A stretch of 64,000 bases of DNA from Nevskia soli DSM 19509 (GTDB lineage Bacteria > Pseudomonadota > Gammaproteobacteria > Nevskiales > Nevskiaceae): contig NZ_KL543998.1 in assembly GCF_000711955.1 (NCBI RefSeq), positions 47,904 to 111,903 on the forward strand. The letters run 5' to 3'. The position numbers were made by a program, and so were the translations under genes. Position 1 is the stretch's first letter; each line of letters opens with the position of its first letter. The notes beneath the pieces were generated by a model. That model worked only from the letters and a program-made list of their open reading frames with translations. It had not been told where the DNA came from and did not search any database. Shown in pieces: positions 46,284 to 54,499 of this stretch.

Positions 46284-46669
46284 GTGGTCGGGGCTGCCGC
46301 CGGCTTGGGGGGAGCGGCGGCAGGCTTGTCGCCGCCGCCCTTGCCGTCGCTGCTCTTGGTTTCGGCTGGCTTGCTCTCGGCGGCCTTGGCCGGCTCGGCA
46401 CTGCCCTTGCCCGCCGACGCAGCCGCCGCCTTGGCGCCATCGGCCGAGGCCGATTCGCTGCTGGCGCCGACCAGATTGCGCTTGTCGCCGGACTTGAAGT
46501 CGGTTTCATACCAGCCGCCGCCCTTGAGGCGGAAGCCGGCTGCGGAAATCTGCTTGGTCAGTCCCTCGGTATTGCACTTGGGACAGGTGGTCGCCGGCGG
46601 ATCGGAAATCTTCTGCAGGATTTCCGTCGTGGCGCCGCAATTGGTGCAAACGTATTCGTAAAACGGCAT
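46280..46669 (-). CDS. FmdB-family zinc-ribbon protein
   Basis: The 129-residue product from the ATG at 46669 begins MPFYEYVCTNCG, with zinc-ribbon cysteines C8, C11, C29 and C32. The conserved FRLKGGGWYETDF follows at about 46-58. The last 65 residues are a low-complexity Ala/Lys/Ser/Pro tail. FmdB-like proteins are thought to be regulators or small metal-binding accessory proteins, but no function is proven. Out-of-frame extension upstream to 46726 is possible but lacks the family start. Confidence 0.9.
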   Translation of the reverse strand: MPFYEYVCTNCGATTEILQKISDPPATTCPKCNTEGLTKQISAAGFRLKGGGWYETDFKSGDKRNLVGASSESASADGAKAAAASAGKGSAEPAKAAESKPAETKSSDGKGGGDKPAAAPPKPAAAPTT

Positions 46670-46747
46670 TGAGTGCCTCCAGTCGGCTATTTTAGCCTGT
46701 TTTAGGCGCCAATCCCCTAAATTCAAGACATGGCTCGCGCACCCGTT

Positions 46748-47980
46748 TCAATGCGCCTTCGCCAGCCGCAGCAGACTGCCATTGTGATCCTCGCTGATCA
46801 GCACGCTGCCGTCGTCCATCTGCCATAAGGAAACCGGCGAACCCTGCGGATGGACGCCCTCGGCATAATCCCAACCGGCCACCACGTCCTCCGGCTGCCC
46901 TTGCGGCTTGCCCTGCCCGTCCAGCGCCAGGCTGACGATGCGATGGCCCCTGGCGCGGTAGCCGTGATAGGCGATAAGGAGGCGCCCGTCGAGGCCAGGC
47001 AGGCCCTTACCCCGGTACAACAGCATCCCCAGCGGCGCCGCATGGGGCGGCAGCAGCAGAGTGGGCGGATGCTTCGCGGCGCAATCCGCCTTGGGATATT
47101 CGGGACCGGGGAGCCGGTCGTCGTAGCAATACGGCCAGCCGTAATCGGCGCCCTGCTCGATCCGGTTCAGGGGCTCGTGCGGCAAATCCTCGTCCGACAA
47201 CGCAGGATCGGCGCGATTGATGTAGTCGCGGGCATTGCTCGCGGCCAGCAACTGTCCACCCGGCAGCACCGCCAGGGCCATGCTGTTGCGCAGTCCGCTG
47301 GCGTAGGGCTTGACGGTAGCGGCGTCCACTGCGGTGTCGCCCGGAACCAGGCGCAGGATGGTGCCGCGCGGGGTAGCCGCGACCGTTTCCGGACAAGGCT
47401 GCGCGGCATCCGGCGCGGTGCCGTCCGCCTTTTCACAATGGTCGGTGGCGGAGCCCACATTGATGAACAGGGCGCCGTCCGCCGCCACCGCCAGGGCGGC
47501 CAGGGGATGGCGACCGGTATCGGGCAGGCCGATGACGACGTCCCGCACGGTCCCTGCGGGATCGGCCGCCTTCGGGTCGAAACGGATCACCTTGCCCAGA
47601 ACCCCGACATAAAGGCTGCCGCCGGGGCCCGGCGCCAGGCCGTTCGGCTCATCCAGGCCGCTGAGCACCACCTGTGGCTTGCCGCGACCGGCTTGCGGCA
47701 GCCGCAGGATGCGGCCGCGCTTCTTGTGCCAACCGCCCATGTCGGCCAGGTAAACATCCGTACCCAGCGCGACGACTCCACGGGCAAAGCCCAGGCGGGT
47801 GGCTACCAGGCCGACGCACAGGCCGGGTGCGGCTTTCAGGTCGGTTCGCGGAAAGCCGTCGCAGTCGCCGGCCGTGGCGTACTGCCCGGCGGGTGCCGCT
47901 CCCCTGGAAGCGCTCGCCGCGAGTGCCAGCAGCAAACCGGCGGCAATCCCCAGCCGGCGCAACATCCCTGTTTTGATCAC
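46748..47980 (-). CDS. Exported PQQ-type sugar (sorbosone/glucose) dehydrogenase-like beta-propeller
   Basis: This 410-residue protein has a signal peptide (about 1-28, ending ASRGAAPAG) and a six-blade soluble quinoprotein glucose dehydrogenase-like propeller. Typical blade motifs are FARGVVALGTDVYLAD (65-80), LDEPNGLAPGPGGSLYVG, GLRNSMALAVLPGGQLLAASN and HEPLNRIEQGADYGWPYCYDD (about 268). It would act in the periplasm on aldoses or sorbosone with PQQ. Family members often lack proven activity, and PQQ biosynthesis genes are not in the window. It stands alone between FmdB and an empty stretch. Confidence 0.8.
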   Translation of the reverse strand: MIKTGMLRRLGIAAGLLLALAASASRGAAPAGQYATAGDCDGFPRTDLKAAPGLCVGLVATRLGFARGVVALGTDVYLADMGGWHKKRGRILRLPQAGRGKPQVVLSGLDEPNGLAPGPGGSLYVGVLGKVIRFDPKAADPAGTVRDVVIGLPDTGRHPLAALAVAADGALFINVGSATDHCEKADGTAPDAAQPCPETVAATPRGTILRLVPGDTAVDAATVKPYASGLRNSMALAVLPGGQLLAASNARDYINRADPALSDEDLPHEPLNRIEQGADYGWPYCYDDRLPGPEYPKADCAAKHPPTLLLPPHAAPLGMLLYRGKGLPGLDGRLLIAYHGYRARGHRIVSLALDGQGKPQGQPEDVVAGWDYAEGVHPQGSPVSLWQMDDGSVLISEDHNGSLLRLAKAH

Positions 47981-48404
47981 CGCATCGGTCCTCGTCGCGT
48001 GGTCGGTATGGGCCCGTGCATGGAGCGCGGGCCTTTCGAGTGAGCGGAGCTTAGCAGCCGTTTCGGCGCAGGGGTCATCCTGCTTGCTCGCGGAGGTTCG
48101 AGGGCCGGGCCGGATCCACTTCGCCTGATCCGACCTGCCCCCGAAATACCCCGTTTTTCACCATGCGTGCCATGCGTGCCAAGGTTTTTTGTTGGCACGC
48201 ATGCGGTGAGCGGTGGGGATGGTCGGGCGGGCTTGGATGGCCGGTACGACGGCCTGGCGGAGGAAGGCACTCTCAGGATGAAAGTAACCGGGAAGCGGGA
48301 TTTTTTTCGGGCCTGATTCCTTTGATTTCGTCCCAATTTCAGGATGTCAGTTAAATCCGGGTCAGTTCAGTCCATCTCCCATTGTTGCTTCAGACTGGAA
48401 CGAC
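47981..48404. other. Gene-poor stretch with one strong hairpin
   Basis: I see no supported gene in these 424 bp. A perfect 12-bp inverted repeat, CATGCGTGCCAA (48170-48181) and TTGGCACGCATG (48191-48202), encloses a 9-base loop that includes TTTTTT. A partial direct repeat of CATGCGTGC precedes it. The loop poly-T makes it unlike a normal terminator; it may be an operator or transcript-end structure between the ankyrin gene and the sugar-dehydrogenase-like gene, which are both on the minus strand. Confidence 0.55.
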
Positions 48405-49604
48405 CTATCTACTGGACAGCAGCCACTCGACCCTGCGCCTGCGATCAGGGTCGCCGATCTGCTGGGCGAGTGCCACGGCAGTCAGTCCCTGCTTGTCGGT
48501 CAGTTTGAGACTGGCACCGTGCTGCAGCAACATCGGCAGCGAACTCTCGCCAGCCGCCGCCGTCACGGCATGCATCAGCGCGGTTCGTCCGGCGGCATCC
48601 TCAGCATCAAGGCTGGCGCCATGTGCCAGAAGCCATTGCACCAGGCCATAGGCGCCGGCAGAAGCCGCCGACATCAACAATGTCTGCCCCTGGGCATTGC
48701 GCGCTTCAATGTCCGCGCCGCGCGCCAGCATTTCCGTCCGCAGCCTCATGTCCGGATTGCCGGATTGGCGCCCGATTGTCCCCAGCAGGATCCAGGCGCT
48801 TTCACCCTGTGCATCGGACAATGCCGGATTGGCTCCGTGCTGCAGCAACAGCTCCACCGCATCGACTTCGTGCGCAGCGCTGGCCACCATCAAGGGACTG
48901 CGGCCGGTCGCCGGTTCAAGCGCATCGATCGGACAGTCCGAGCCCAACAACACAGTCAGGGCCTTGATCTGACCGCCACGCGCCGCCTCTGCCAGCGCCA
49001 GGCGGTTCATCGAATCCGCCTGGCAGAAACTGGCGCCGGTCTGCTGCAACCGGACCAGTTCCGCGGGGTCATCCCGCTCCACAGCGGCCAACACCAGATC
49101 GGCTGGTTGAGGTGGCGCCCGTGGAATTGGGGGCAACGCGTCGGTGGACTCATCCGCGCTTGCCTGGGTGATTTCGACGTTGCAACGCATCCTCAAGCCG
49201 GAGAGGATCCGCATGGGAATGCCGCGCACCGCGCAACTGATGGAACCAGGCGCCACACGCTGTGAAGAACGCCAGACATAGGCGTAGCGCGGCGCGGATG
49301 TCCGTATCCTGTCGTGAAATTCGAAGCGGATATCCCCGTTCGGGTACAACTGCACGCTGTCGTAACCCTCCCATGAGGGATCTTCCGGCGGAGGCAAGCC
49401 GGCTTCGACATTGCCGTCCGGAGGTCGGCGGTGCTCACGCTGAAACCGCAGATAAGCCGGATTGACGGTGGCGACGGCCATGGTCGTGGCATGTTCCAGT
49501 GCGGCGGCCAGGCGATCGTCCTCAACCCTGCGCGAATGCTCCATCCAGCCCCAGGTCGCCACCACGGCAAACACGACCATGAATATCACGCGGCCCAGGC
49601 TCAC
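48405..49604 (-). CDS. Membrane-anchored ankyrin-repeat protein
   Basis: The 399-residue protein has an N-terminal membrane segment (about 5-20, RVIFMVVFAVVATWGW). A non-repeat extracytoplasmic region (about 25-165) includes SVQLYPNGDIRFEF. Four to five ankyrin repeats (about 170-390) follow, for example TGRSPLMVASAAHEVDAVELLLQHGANP and GQTLLMSAASAGAYGLVQWLLAHGAS. Ankyrin repeats mediate protein binding; the partner is unknown. The N-terminal region, from SWEGYDSV to SCAVRG, has no family I recognise. A DUF4124 gene lies 39 bp upstream on the same strand, so they probably form an operon. Confidence 0.82.
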   Translation of the reverse strand: MSLGRVIFMVVFAVVATWGWMEHSRRVEDDRLAAALEHATTMAVATVNPAYLRFQREHRRPPDGNVEAGLPPPEDPSWEGYDSVQLYPNGDIRFEFHDRIRTSAPRYAYVWRSSQRVAPGSISCAVRGIPMRILSGLRMRCNVEITQASADESTDALPPIPRAPPQPADLVLAAVERDDPAELVRLQQTGASFCQADSMNRLALAEAARGGQIKALTVLLGSDCPIDALEPATGRSPLMVASAAHEVDAVELLLQHGANPALSDAQGESAWILLGTIGRQSGNPDMRLRTEMLARGADIEARNAQGQTLLMSAASAGAYGLVQWLLAHGASLDAEDAAGRTALMHAVTAAAGESSLPMLLQHGASLKLTDKQGLTAVALAQQIGDPDRRRRVEWLLSSR

Positions 49605-49643
49605 CGGAAAGCCTCCTTCAATCGGATCGCCCCCGGCTCGCCG

Positions 49644-50171
49644 TCAACGGCCATCGGAAGCGGAAGCCCCCTGGAATGCCCGCACGGCGTCCGCATTGAA
49701 GCGGATTTCATACATGAAACGCTGCACTTTTCTCGCATCCCTGAACGAAGGACGCTGACATTTCTCGTAATCGTAACGAGCCGGATAAAAACGGTTGCGC
49801 GTTCCGGGATTATTGTCGAAACCCGTGCCGGTGCGGATCACACCGAGATTGGTGGCCTCGACCTGCGCCGGAAACTGGGGCGAATTGCCACCGGCACTGT
49901 CGGGATCAAACTCGCCGCAAACGTAGCCGATATTGATGTTCCCGCCAAACTTGGTGATGACGAAATAGGGATCGAGACTGCGTAGCCTGCTCTGCAGCGG
50001 CAGCGGCAGCGCCGAGGTATTCACCTGCTGGGCCGGGCCATTGTCGGGTGGCCGATCACCGTAGTGCACGGTACCGTCTTTATCGACCCACTTGAAAACT
50101 TCGGACGCCGTTGCCTGCACAAAACCCAGCATGCAAAGCACCCCCGCCCCTACCAGCAATATTCGGCCCAT
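49644..50171 (-). CDS. DUF4124-domain exported protein
   Basis: The 175-residue protein from the ATG at 50171 has a signal peptide (MGRILLVGAGVLCMLGFVQATA). The DUF4124 motif VFKWVDKDGTVHYGDRPP follows at about 25-42. The remainder (NINIGYVCGEFDPDS and RFYPARYDYEKCQRPSF) has two cysteines that may pair. DUF4124 proteins are periplasmic and of unknown function. It precedes the ankyrin gene by 39 bp. Confidence 0.85.
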   Translation of the reverse strand: MGRILLVGAGVLCMLGFVQATASEVFKWVDKDGTVHYGDRPPDNGPAQQVNTSALPLPLQSRLRSLDPYFVITKFGGNINIGYVCGEFDPDSAGGNSPQFPAQVEATNLGVIRTGTGFDNNPGTRNRFYPARYDYEKCQRPSFRDARKVQRFMYEIRFNADAVRAFQGASASDGR

Positions 50172-50466
50172 GACTTCCCCGCTGAGCTGCTGCGCCGCGA
50201 TTTCCGCTCCCCAAATCAAGCGGACCCGCCTTTTCGCCAGTATGACCGCCACGTCGGAAAAACTGAACAAGACCACGCGGAAGAATGCGAACCGAAAAGT
50301 GATCCAGCGCACTGTTTGGGCGCTGAGGGACAAGGATTCCGGTACTTGATCGTATTGCCCGGCTGGAGCGGGCCCGTACGATGCCCGGCCGCGTCCGACA
50401 GTCAACGGTTGCCGGAAAAGTCAGGCGGCGCAGTCGGCCCTGTGGCATCGCTGGAATAGCGGATGC
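50172..50466. other. Intergenic stretch without a recognised gene
   Basis: No supported gene is seen in these 295 bp. It separates the DUF4124 gene from the terminator of the PfkB kinase gene and presumably contains the promoter of the DUF4124-ankyrin pair. No clear -35/-10 pair was picked out. Confidence 0.4.
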
Positions 50467-50495
50467 AAAAAAGCCGGGCAGAGCCCGGCTTCCTG
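50467..50495 (-). terminator. Rho-independent terminator of the PfkB kinase gene
   Basis: On the minus strand AGCCGGGC and GCCCGGCT form a stem with a TCTG loop, followed by TTTTTT, a textbook intrinsic terminator located 17 bp after the kinase stop codon. Confidence 0.9.
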
Positions 50496-50511
50496 TTCGC
50501 TGCGATCCGGC

Positions 50512-51456
50512 CTACAGCAGGTCGTAGCGGAATTCCTTCTTGAAGCGCGCGCGGAACTGCTCCATGGTGAAGGTATGGTTCTGCGGGCCTGGACGTTCGA
50601 TCTTGATGGCTCCGATCAGGGAGGCGACGCGGCCGGTGGTTTCCCAATCCAGGCCGCGCAGCAGGCCATAGAGCAGGCCGGCGCGGTAGGCGTCGCCGCA
50701 GCCGGTGGGATCGGCCAGGGAATGGGCCGCGGCGCAGGGAATCTCGTGCACCTTGCTCTTGGCGAAGATGTGCGAGCCCTTGCCGCCGCTGGTGACGATC
50801 AGCGCATCGACGCGCTCGGCGATCTGCTTCAGGGTCCAGCCGGTGCGGCTCATGATGATCTCGGACTCGTAGTCGTTGACCGCCACGTAGCTGGCCTTGT
50901 TGATGAAGTCCTTCAGCTCGTCTCCCGTGAACATGGGCAAGCCCTGGCCCGGGTCGAAGATGAAGGGAATGCCGGCATCGGCGAACTGGGTGGCATGCAG
51001 CAGCATGCCGTCGCGGCCATCCGGCGACACGGTGCCGATCTTGACTGGGCCCTTGTCGGTCTTCTTCACGATGCTCTGGGTGTGGGCGAAGCTCATCGCG
51101 CCGGGATGGAAGGCGGTGATCTGGTTGTCGTCCAGGTCGGTGGTGATGTAGGCCTGGGCGGTGTAGGCGTCCGGCACCGTCTTCAGGAACTGCTGCTGCA
51201 CGCCGTGCTGCTCCAGCCAGGCGGCATAGGGCCCGAAGTCATGGCCGATGGTGGCCATGGGCAGGGCGTCGCCGCCGAGCAGGTTGAGGTTGTAGGCGAT
51301 GTTGCCGGCGGTGCCGCCGAACTCGCGGCGCAACTTCGGCACCAGGAAAGACACATTGAGGATGTGCACCTTGTCCGGCAGGATTTCGTTCTTGAACTGG
51401 CCGGAGAAGACCATGATGGTGTCGAAGGCCATCGAACCGCAGATTAAGGCTGACAT
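50512..51456 (-). CDS. PfkB-family carbohydrate kinase (ribokinase/adenosine kinase-like)
   Basis: The 314-residue protein starts MSALICGSMAFDTIMVFSGQF. It contains FGGTAGNIAYNLNLLGGDALPMATIGHDFG (about 46-75), the PfkB family 1 signature. The C-terminal catalytic signature SLADPTGCGDAYRAGLLYGLLRG sits near residue 246, with the catalytic aspartate in GCGDAYRAG. It phosphorylates a sugar or nucleoside; the substrate is uncertain, though many betaproteobacterial homologues are annotated as adenosine kinase-like. It is a single-gene unit ending in a strong terminator. Confidence 0.88.
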   Translation of the reverse strand: MSALICGSMAFDTIMVFSGQFKNEILPDKVHILNVSFLVPKLRREFGGTAGNIAYNLNLLGGDALPMATIGHDFGPYAAWLEQHGVQQQFLKTVPDAYTAQAYITTDLDDNQITAFHPGAMSFAHTQSIVKKTDKGPVKIGTVSPDGRDGMLLHATQFADAGIPFIFDPGQGLPMFTGDELKDFINKASYVAVNDYESEIIMSRTGWTLKQIAERVDALIVTSGGKGSHIFAKSKVHEIPCAAAHSLADPTGCGDAYRAGLLYGLLRGLDWETTGRVASLIGAIKIERPGPQNHTFTMEQFRARFKKEFRYDLL

Positions 51457-51525
51457 CGCGTATCTCTATCCTTTATTTGTTGGTGAATCCTGGCGCCATT
51501 CCCAGGCCATCGTGGGGGTTTACGC

Positions 51526-52071
51526 CTAAAGCTTCAACATCGGCATGGGACTCCAGGGATGCGTCAGCAGCCGCCGCAGGCCCAGTTGCAGCAGCCGGCG
51601 GTGAAAGCCGGCGTTGGGAAAGGCCGCACGCACTTCCCGCACGTAATCGACCGGCACCCCGAAGCGCACCAGCCCCAGACTCACATCCAGCCAGTCGGCA
51701 CAGCGGAACGCCTCGATGCGGGAACCGTCGCGGTACCTGGTCAGTTTGTGGTGTTCCCGCACCATCAGCAACACCTCGGCGATCCAGGCGCCCTGCCCCT
51801 GGTCCCGCAGGTAGGTCTCGGCCAGTTTGGCGGATGGCTCGATGTAGTCGAACGTACGATCGGTCCAGATGCCCAGATCGTGGAAACAGGCGGCGACCGC
51901 GGCCCGCGCCTCGCCCGCCGGGTCTTCGCCGTTGAGGACACGGAAGAAATGCAGCACCCGGTAGAGGTGGTTGCGATAGGCGGTGTAATCCGCGCCCAGT
52001 GCCTGCCGGTACTGCGGCAGGATCAACTCCACGGCCGGAATCTGCGGCGTGATTGGCGGATAGGCGGCCAT
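51526..52071 (-). CDS. HD-domain protein
   Basis: The 181-residue protein from the ATG at 52071 has an HD phosphohydrolase layout. H35 is in YRNHLYRVL, the HD doublet (64-65) is in ACFHDLGIW, and REHHKLTRY near 110 supplies further metal ligands. A conserved aspartate is in CADWLDVSL. The substrate is unknown. The start overlaps the dgkA stop (TGATG), so translation is coupled with diacylglycerol kinase, hinting at a link to lipid or nucleotide salvage. Confidence 0.82.
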   Translation of the reverse strand: MAAYPPITPQIPAVELILPQYRQALGADYTAYRNHLYRVLHFFRVLNGEDPAGEARAAVAACFHDLGIWTDRTFDYIEPSAKLAETYLRDQGQGAWIAEVLLMVREHHKLTRYRDGSRIEAFRCADWLDVSLGLVRFGVPVDYVREVRAAFPNAGFHRRLLQLGLRRLLTHPWSPMPMLKL

Positions 52072-52430
52072 CAATCGAACAGTACCAGGCCCCAGACCAG
52101 GGGCACCTGCAATAGGGACAGGTGCACCGCGGCGGAGCCCAGGTCCTTGGCCCGCCCCGACAATATATGCCGTTCGGGGCCGATGCGGTCGATGGCGACC
52201 TCGATGCCCGTATTGAGCAGCTCGGTGATCAGCACGGCCATCAACGACATCAGCAACACGGCTTTCTGCACGCCCCCACGGCCGAACCACAGGGCCAGGG
52301 GCGCCAGCAGCACAGCCAGGGCAGCCTCGATGCGGAACGCCTCTTCCTGGCGGATGGCCCAGCCGAGCCCCAGGTACGAAACCCGGGTGGCCCGTATCAA
52401 CCGCGCCCAGCCCTTGATGCCGTCAGCCAT
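52071..52430 (-). CDS. dgkA: Diacylglycerol kinase
   Basis: The 119-residue integral membrane protein has three hydrophobic segments. The DgkA signatures are RQEEAFRIEAALAVLLAPLA near residue 27 and the C-terminal VLITELLNTGIEVAIDRIGPE near 65-85, with the catalytic glutamate and asparagine. It recycles diacylglycerol to phosphatidic acid using ATP. The gene starts 27 bp after gcvPB and ends overlapping the HD-domain gene, so it may be the tail of the glycine-cleavage operon. Confidence 0.95.
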   Translation of the reverse strand: MADGIKGWARLIRATRVSYLGLGWAIRQEEAFRIEAALAVLLAPLALWFGRGGVQKAVLLMSLMAVLITELLNTGIEVAIDRIGPERHILSGRAKDLGSAAVHLSLLQVPLVWGLVLFD

Positions 52431-52456
52431 CGCCTATCCCTCCGCCCTGCGGCGAA

Positions 52457-53917
52457 TCAGGCCGCCGCTGGGTTATAGCGTATATCGAGCTGGCGCACAG
52501 CACGCACATCGTCCAGGCGCCGCACCGGCATGGTGTAGGGTGCGCCCTTGACGTAGGCGATGTCCTTCTTCGCCTCTTCCCAGATGGCGCAGAGGGCTTC
52601 GACGAAGGCGTCCAGCGTTTCCTTGTCCTCGGTCTCGGTCGGCTCGATCAGCATGCACTCGGGCACCAGCAGCGGGAAGTAGACGGTCGGCGCGTGGAAG
52701 CCGTAGTCGAGCAGGCGCTTGGCCATATCGGTGGCGGTAAGCTCGATCTCCTGCTTCTGCCGCTTCAGGGTGACGATGAACTCGTGGCTGGCACGTCGCG
52801 TCGGGAAAGCCAGGTCGAAGCCGCGCTCGCGCAGGCGCGTTTGCAGGTAGTTGGCGTTGAGCGTGGCGAATTCGGCGACACGGTGCATGCCCTCGCGGCC
52901 CAGCATGCGGGCGTAAACGTAGGCGCGCAGCAGCACGCCGGCGTTGCCCATGAAGGTGGACAGGCGGCCGATGCTCTGCGGCAGGTCCTTCTCGTCCAGC
53001 CAGCGGTACTTCCTGCCCTTCTTGCCGACCAGGGGGATCGGCATGAACGGCAGCAGGCGCTTGGACACGCCCACCGCGCCGGCGCCCGGACCACCGCCGC
53101 CGTGCGGCGTGCTGAAGGTCTTGTGCAGGTTCATGTGGATGACGTCGAAGCCCATGTCGCCCGGGCGCACCTTGCCCAGGATGGCGTTGAGGTTGGCGCC
53201 GTCGTAATACAGCAGGCCGCCGACCTTGTGCACGATCTTGGCGATCTTGGCGATCTCGCGCTCGAATACACCGAGGGTGGAAGGATTGGTCAGCATGATG
53301 CCGGCCGTCTGCGGTCCGACTGCGGCCTTGAGCGCCTCGATATCGACGTCGCCCTGGGCGTCGGTGGGGATCTCGCGCACCGTCATGCCGAGCATGGTGG
53401 CGGTGGCCGGATTGGTGCCGTGCGCAGCGTTCGGCACCAGGATCTCGGTGCGGCCCAGGTCGTTGCGCGCCCGGTGGTAGGCGCGGATCATCGCCACGCC
53501 GGCAAACTCGCCCTGCGCGCCGGCCATCGGCGTCAGCGACACACCGGCCATGCCGGTGACTTCCTTGAGGATTTCCTGCAGCTCGTACATGCAGCCGAGG
53601 AAGCCCTGGCTGTGCGATTCCGGCGCCAGCGGATGACGGCCGAGGAACTCCGGCAGCATCGCCAGCTTGTTGCAGGCGCGCGGGTTGTATTTCATGGTGC
53701 AGCTACCCAAGGGGTAGAAATGCGTGTCGATGCTGAAGTTCAGCTGCGACAGGCGCGTGTAGTGGCGCACCGCCTGCAACTCGGACACCTGCGGCAGGGC
53801 CGGCGCGGTCTTGCGGCGCAGCTTTTCCGGGAGGGCCGCTTCGATGGCGGCTGTGGGGCTCTGCGCTGTGGCACGGCGGCCGTCGCGGGAAACTTCGAAG
53901 ATCAGCTTTTCAGACAT
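52457..53917 (-). CDS. gcvPB: Glycine dehydrogenase (decarboxylating) subunit 2
   Basis: This 486-residue PLP-binding half of the split P-protein starts MSEKLIFEVSRDGRRA. It contains TRLSQLNFSIDTHFYPLGSCTMKYNP near 57-82 and the Schiff-base lysine region HMNLHKTFSTPHGGGGPGAG near residue 270. With GcvPA it decarboxylates glycine and transfers the aminomethyl group to the lipoyl arm of GcvH. It is the last gcv gene of the operon, separated from gcvPA by a peroxiredoxin gene. Confidence 0.96.
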   Translation of the reverse strand: MSEKLIFEVSRDGRRATAQSPTAAIEAALPEKLRRKTAPALPQVSELQAVRHYTRLSQLNFSIDTHFYPLGSCTMKYNPRACNKLAMLPEFLGRHPLAPESHSQGFLGCMYELQEILKEVTGMAGVSLTPMAGAQGEFAGVAMIRAYHRARNDLGRTEILVPNAAHGTNPATATMLGMTVREIPTDAQGDVDIEALKAAVGPQTAGIMLTNPSTLGVFEREIAKIAKIVHKVGGLLYYDGANLNAILGKVRPGDMGFDVIHMNLHKTFSTPHGGGGPGAGAVGVSKRLLPFMPIPLVGKKGRKYRWLDEKDLPQSIGRLSTFMGNAGVLLRAYVYARMLGREGMHRVAEFATLNANYLQTRLRERGFDLAFPTRRASHEFIVTLKRQKQEIELTATDMAKRLLDYGFHAPTVYFPLLVPECMLIEPTETEDKETLDAFVEALCAIWEEAKKDIAYVKGAPYTMPVRRLDDVRAVRQLDIRYNPAAA

Positions 53918-53976
53918 GGCTCTCAATACGATTCATGAGGCGGCACTGCGGCCGCCGGCTTGGAATGACGCGCAGC

Positions 53977-54477
53977 TCAACCCAGTACTTTCAAGGCCGC
54001 TTCGTAGTCCGGCTCGTTGGCGATCTCGCCGACCAACTCGGAATGCAGCACCTTGTTGTCGGTATCCAGCACCACCACGGCGCGGGCGGTGAGGCCGGCC
54101 AGCGGGCCGTCCTCGAGCAGCACGCCGTAGTCCTTGGCGAAGTTGCGGCCGCGCATCAGCGACAGGGTCACGACGTTGCTGATGCCTTCCGCGCCGCAAA
54201 AGCGCTTCTGCGCGAACGGCAGGTCGGCCGAGATGCACAGCACCACGGTGTTGCTCAGCTTCGCCGCCTGCTCGTTGAACTTGCGCACCGACATGGCGCA
54301 GGTCGGCGTGTCGATCGAGGGGAAGATGTTCAGCACTTTGCGCTTGCCGGCATAGTCGTGCAGCGTCACGTCCTTGAGGTCGACATCGACCAGCCGGAAT
54401 CCGGGAATCTCGCTGCCCGGCTTGGGCAACTCGCCGGAAGTCTGCATCGGGGTACCGCGCCGCGTAACGGTGGCCAT
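53977..54477 (-). CDS. tpx: Thiol peroxidase (atypical 2-Cys peroxiredoxin Tpx)
   Basis: The 166-residue protein has the peroxidatic motif SIDTPTCAMSVRKFN (C60) and the resolving cysteine C94 in RFCGAEGI, both diagnostic of Tpx. The conserved RGRNFAKDYGV and RAVVVLD segments follow. It reduces lipid and alkyl hydroperoxides using thioredoxin. It sits inside the glycine cleavage operon, between gcvPA (23 bp away) and gcvPB (59 bp), on the same strand. It is therefore probably cotranscribed under the glycine riboswitch, an arrangement not typical of gcv operons. Confidence 0.96.
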   Translation of the reverse strand: MATVTRRGTPMQTSGELPKPGSEIPGFRLVDVDLKDVTLHDYAGKRKVLNIFPSIDTPTCAMSVRKFNEQAAKLSNTVVLCISADLPFAQKRFCGAEGISNVVTLSLMRGRNFAKDYGVLLEDGPLAGLTARAVVVLDTDNKVLHSELVGEIANEPDYEAALKVLG

Positions 54478-54499
54478 CGGGTATCTCCTCTTCGTTCGT

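Noticed and set aside
50402..50647. Small minus-strand frame overlapping the PfkB terminator
   Set aside because: It runs across a strong terminator and into the kinase gene in another frame, with no start signal or family features.
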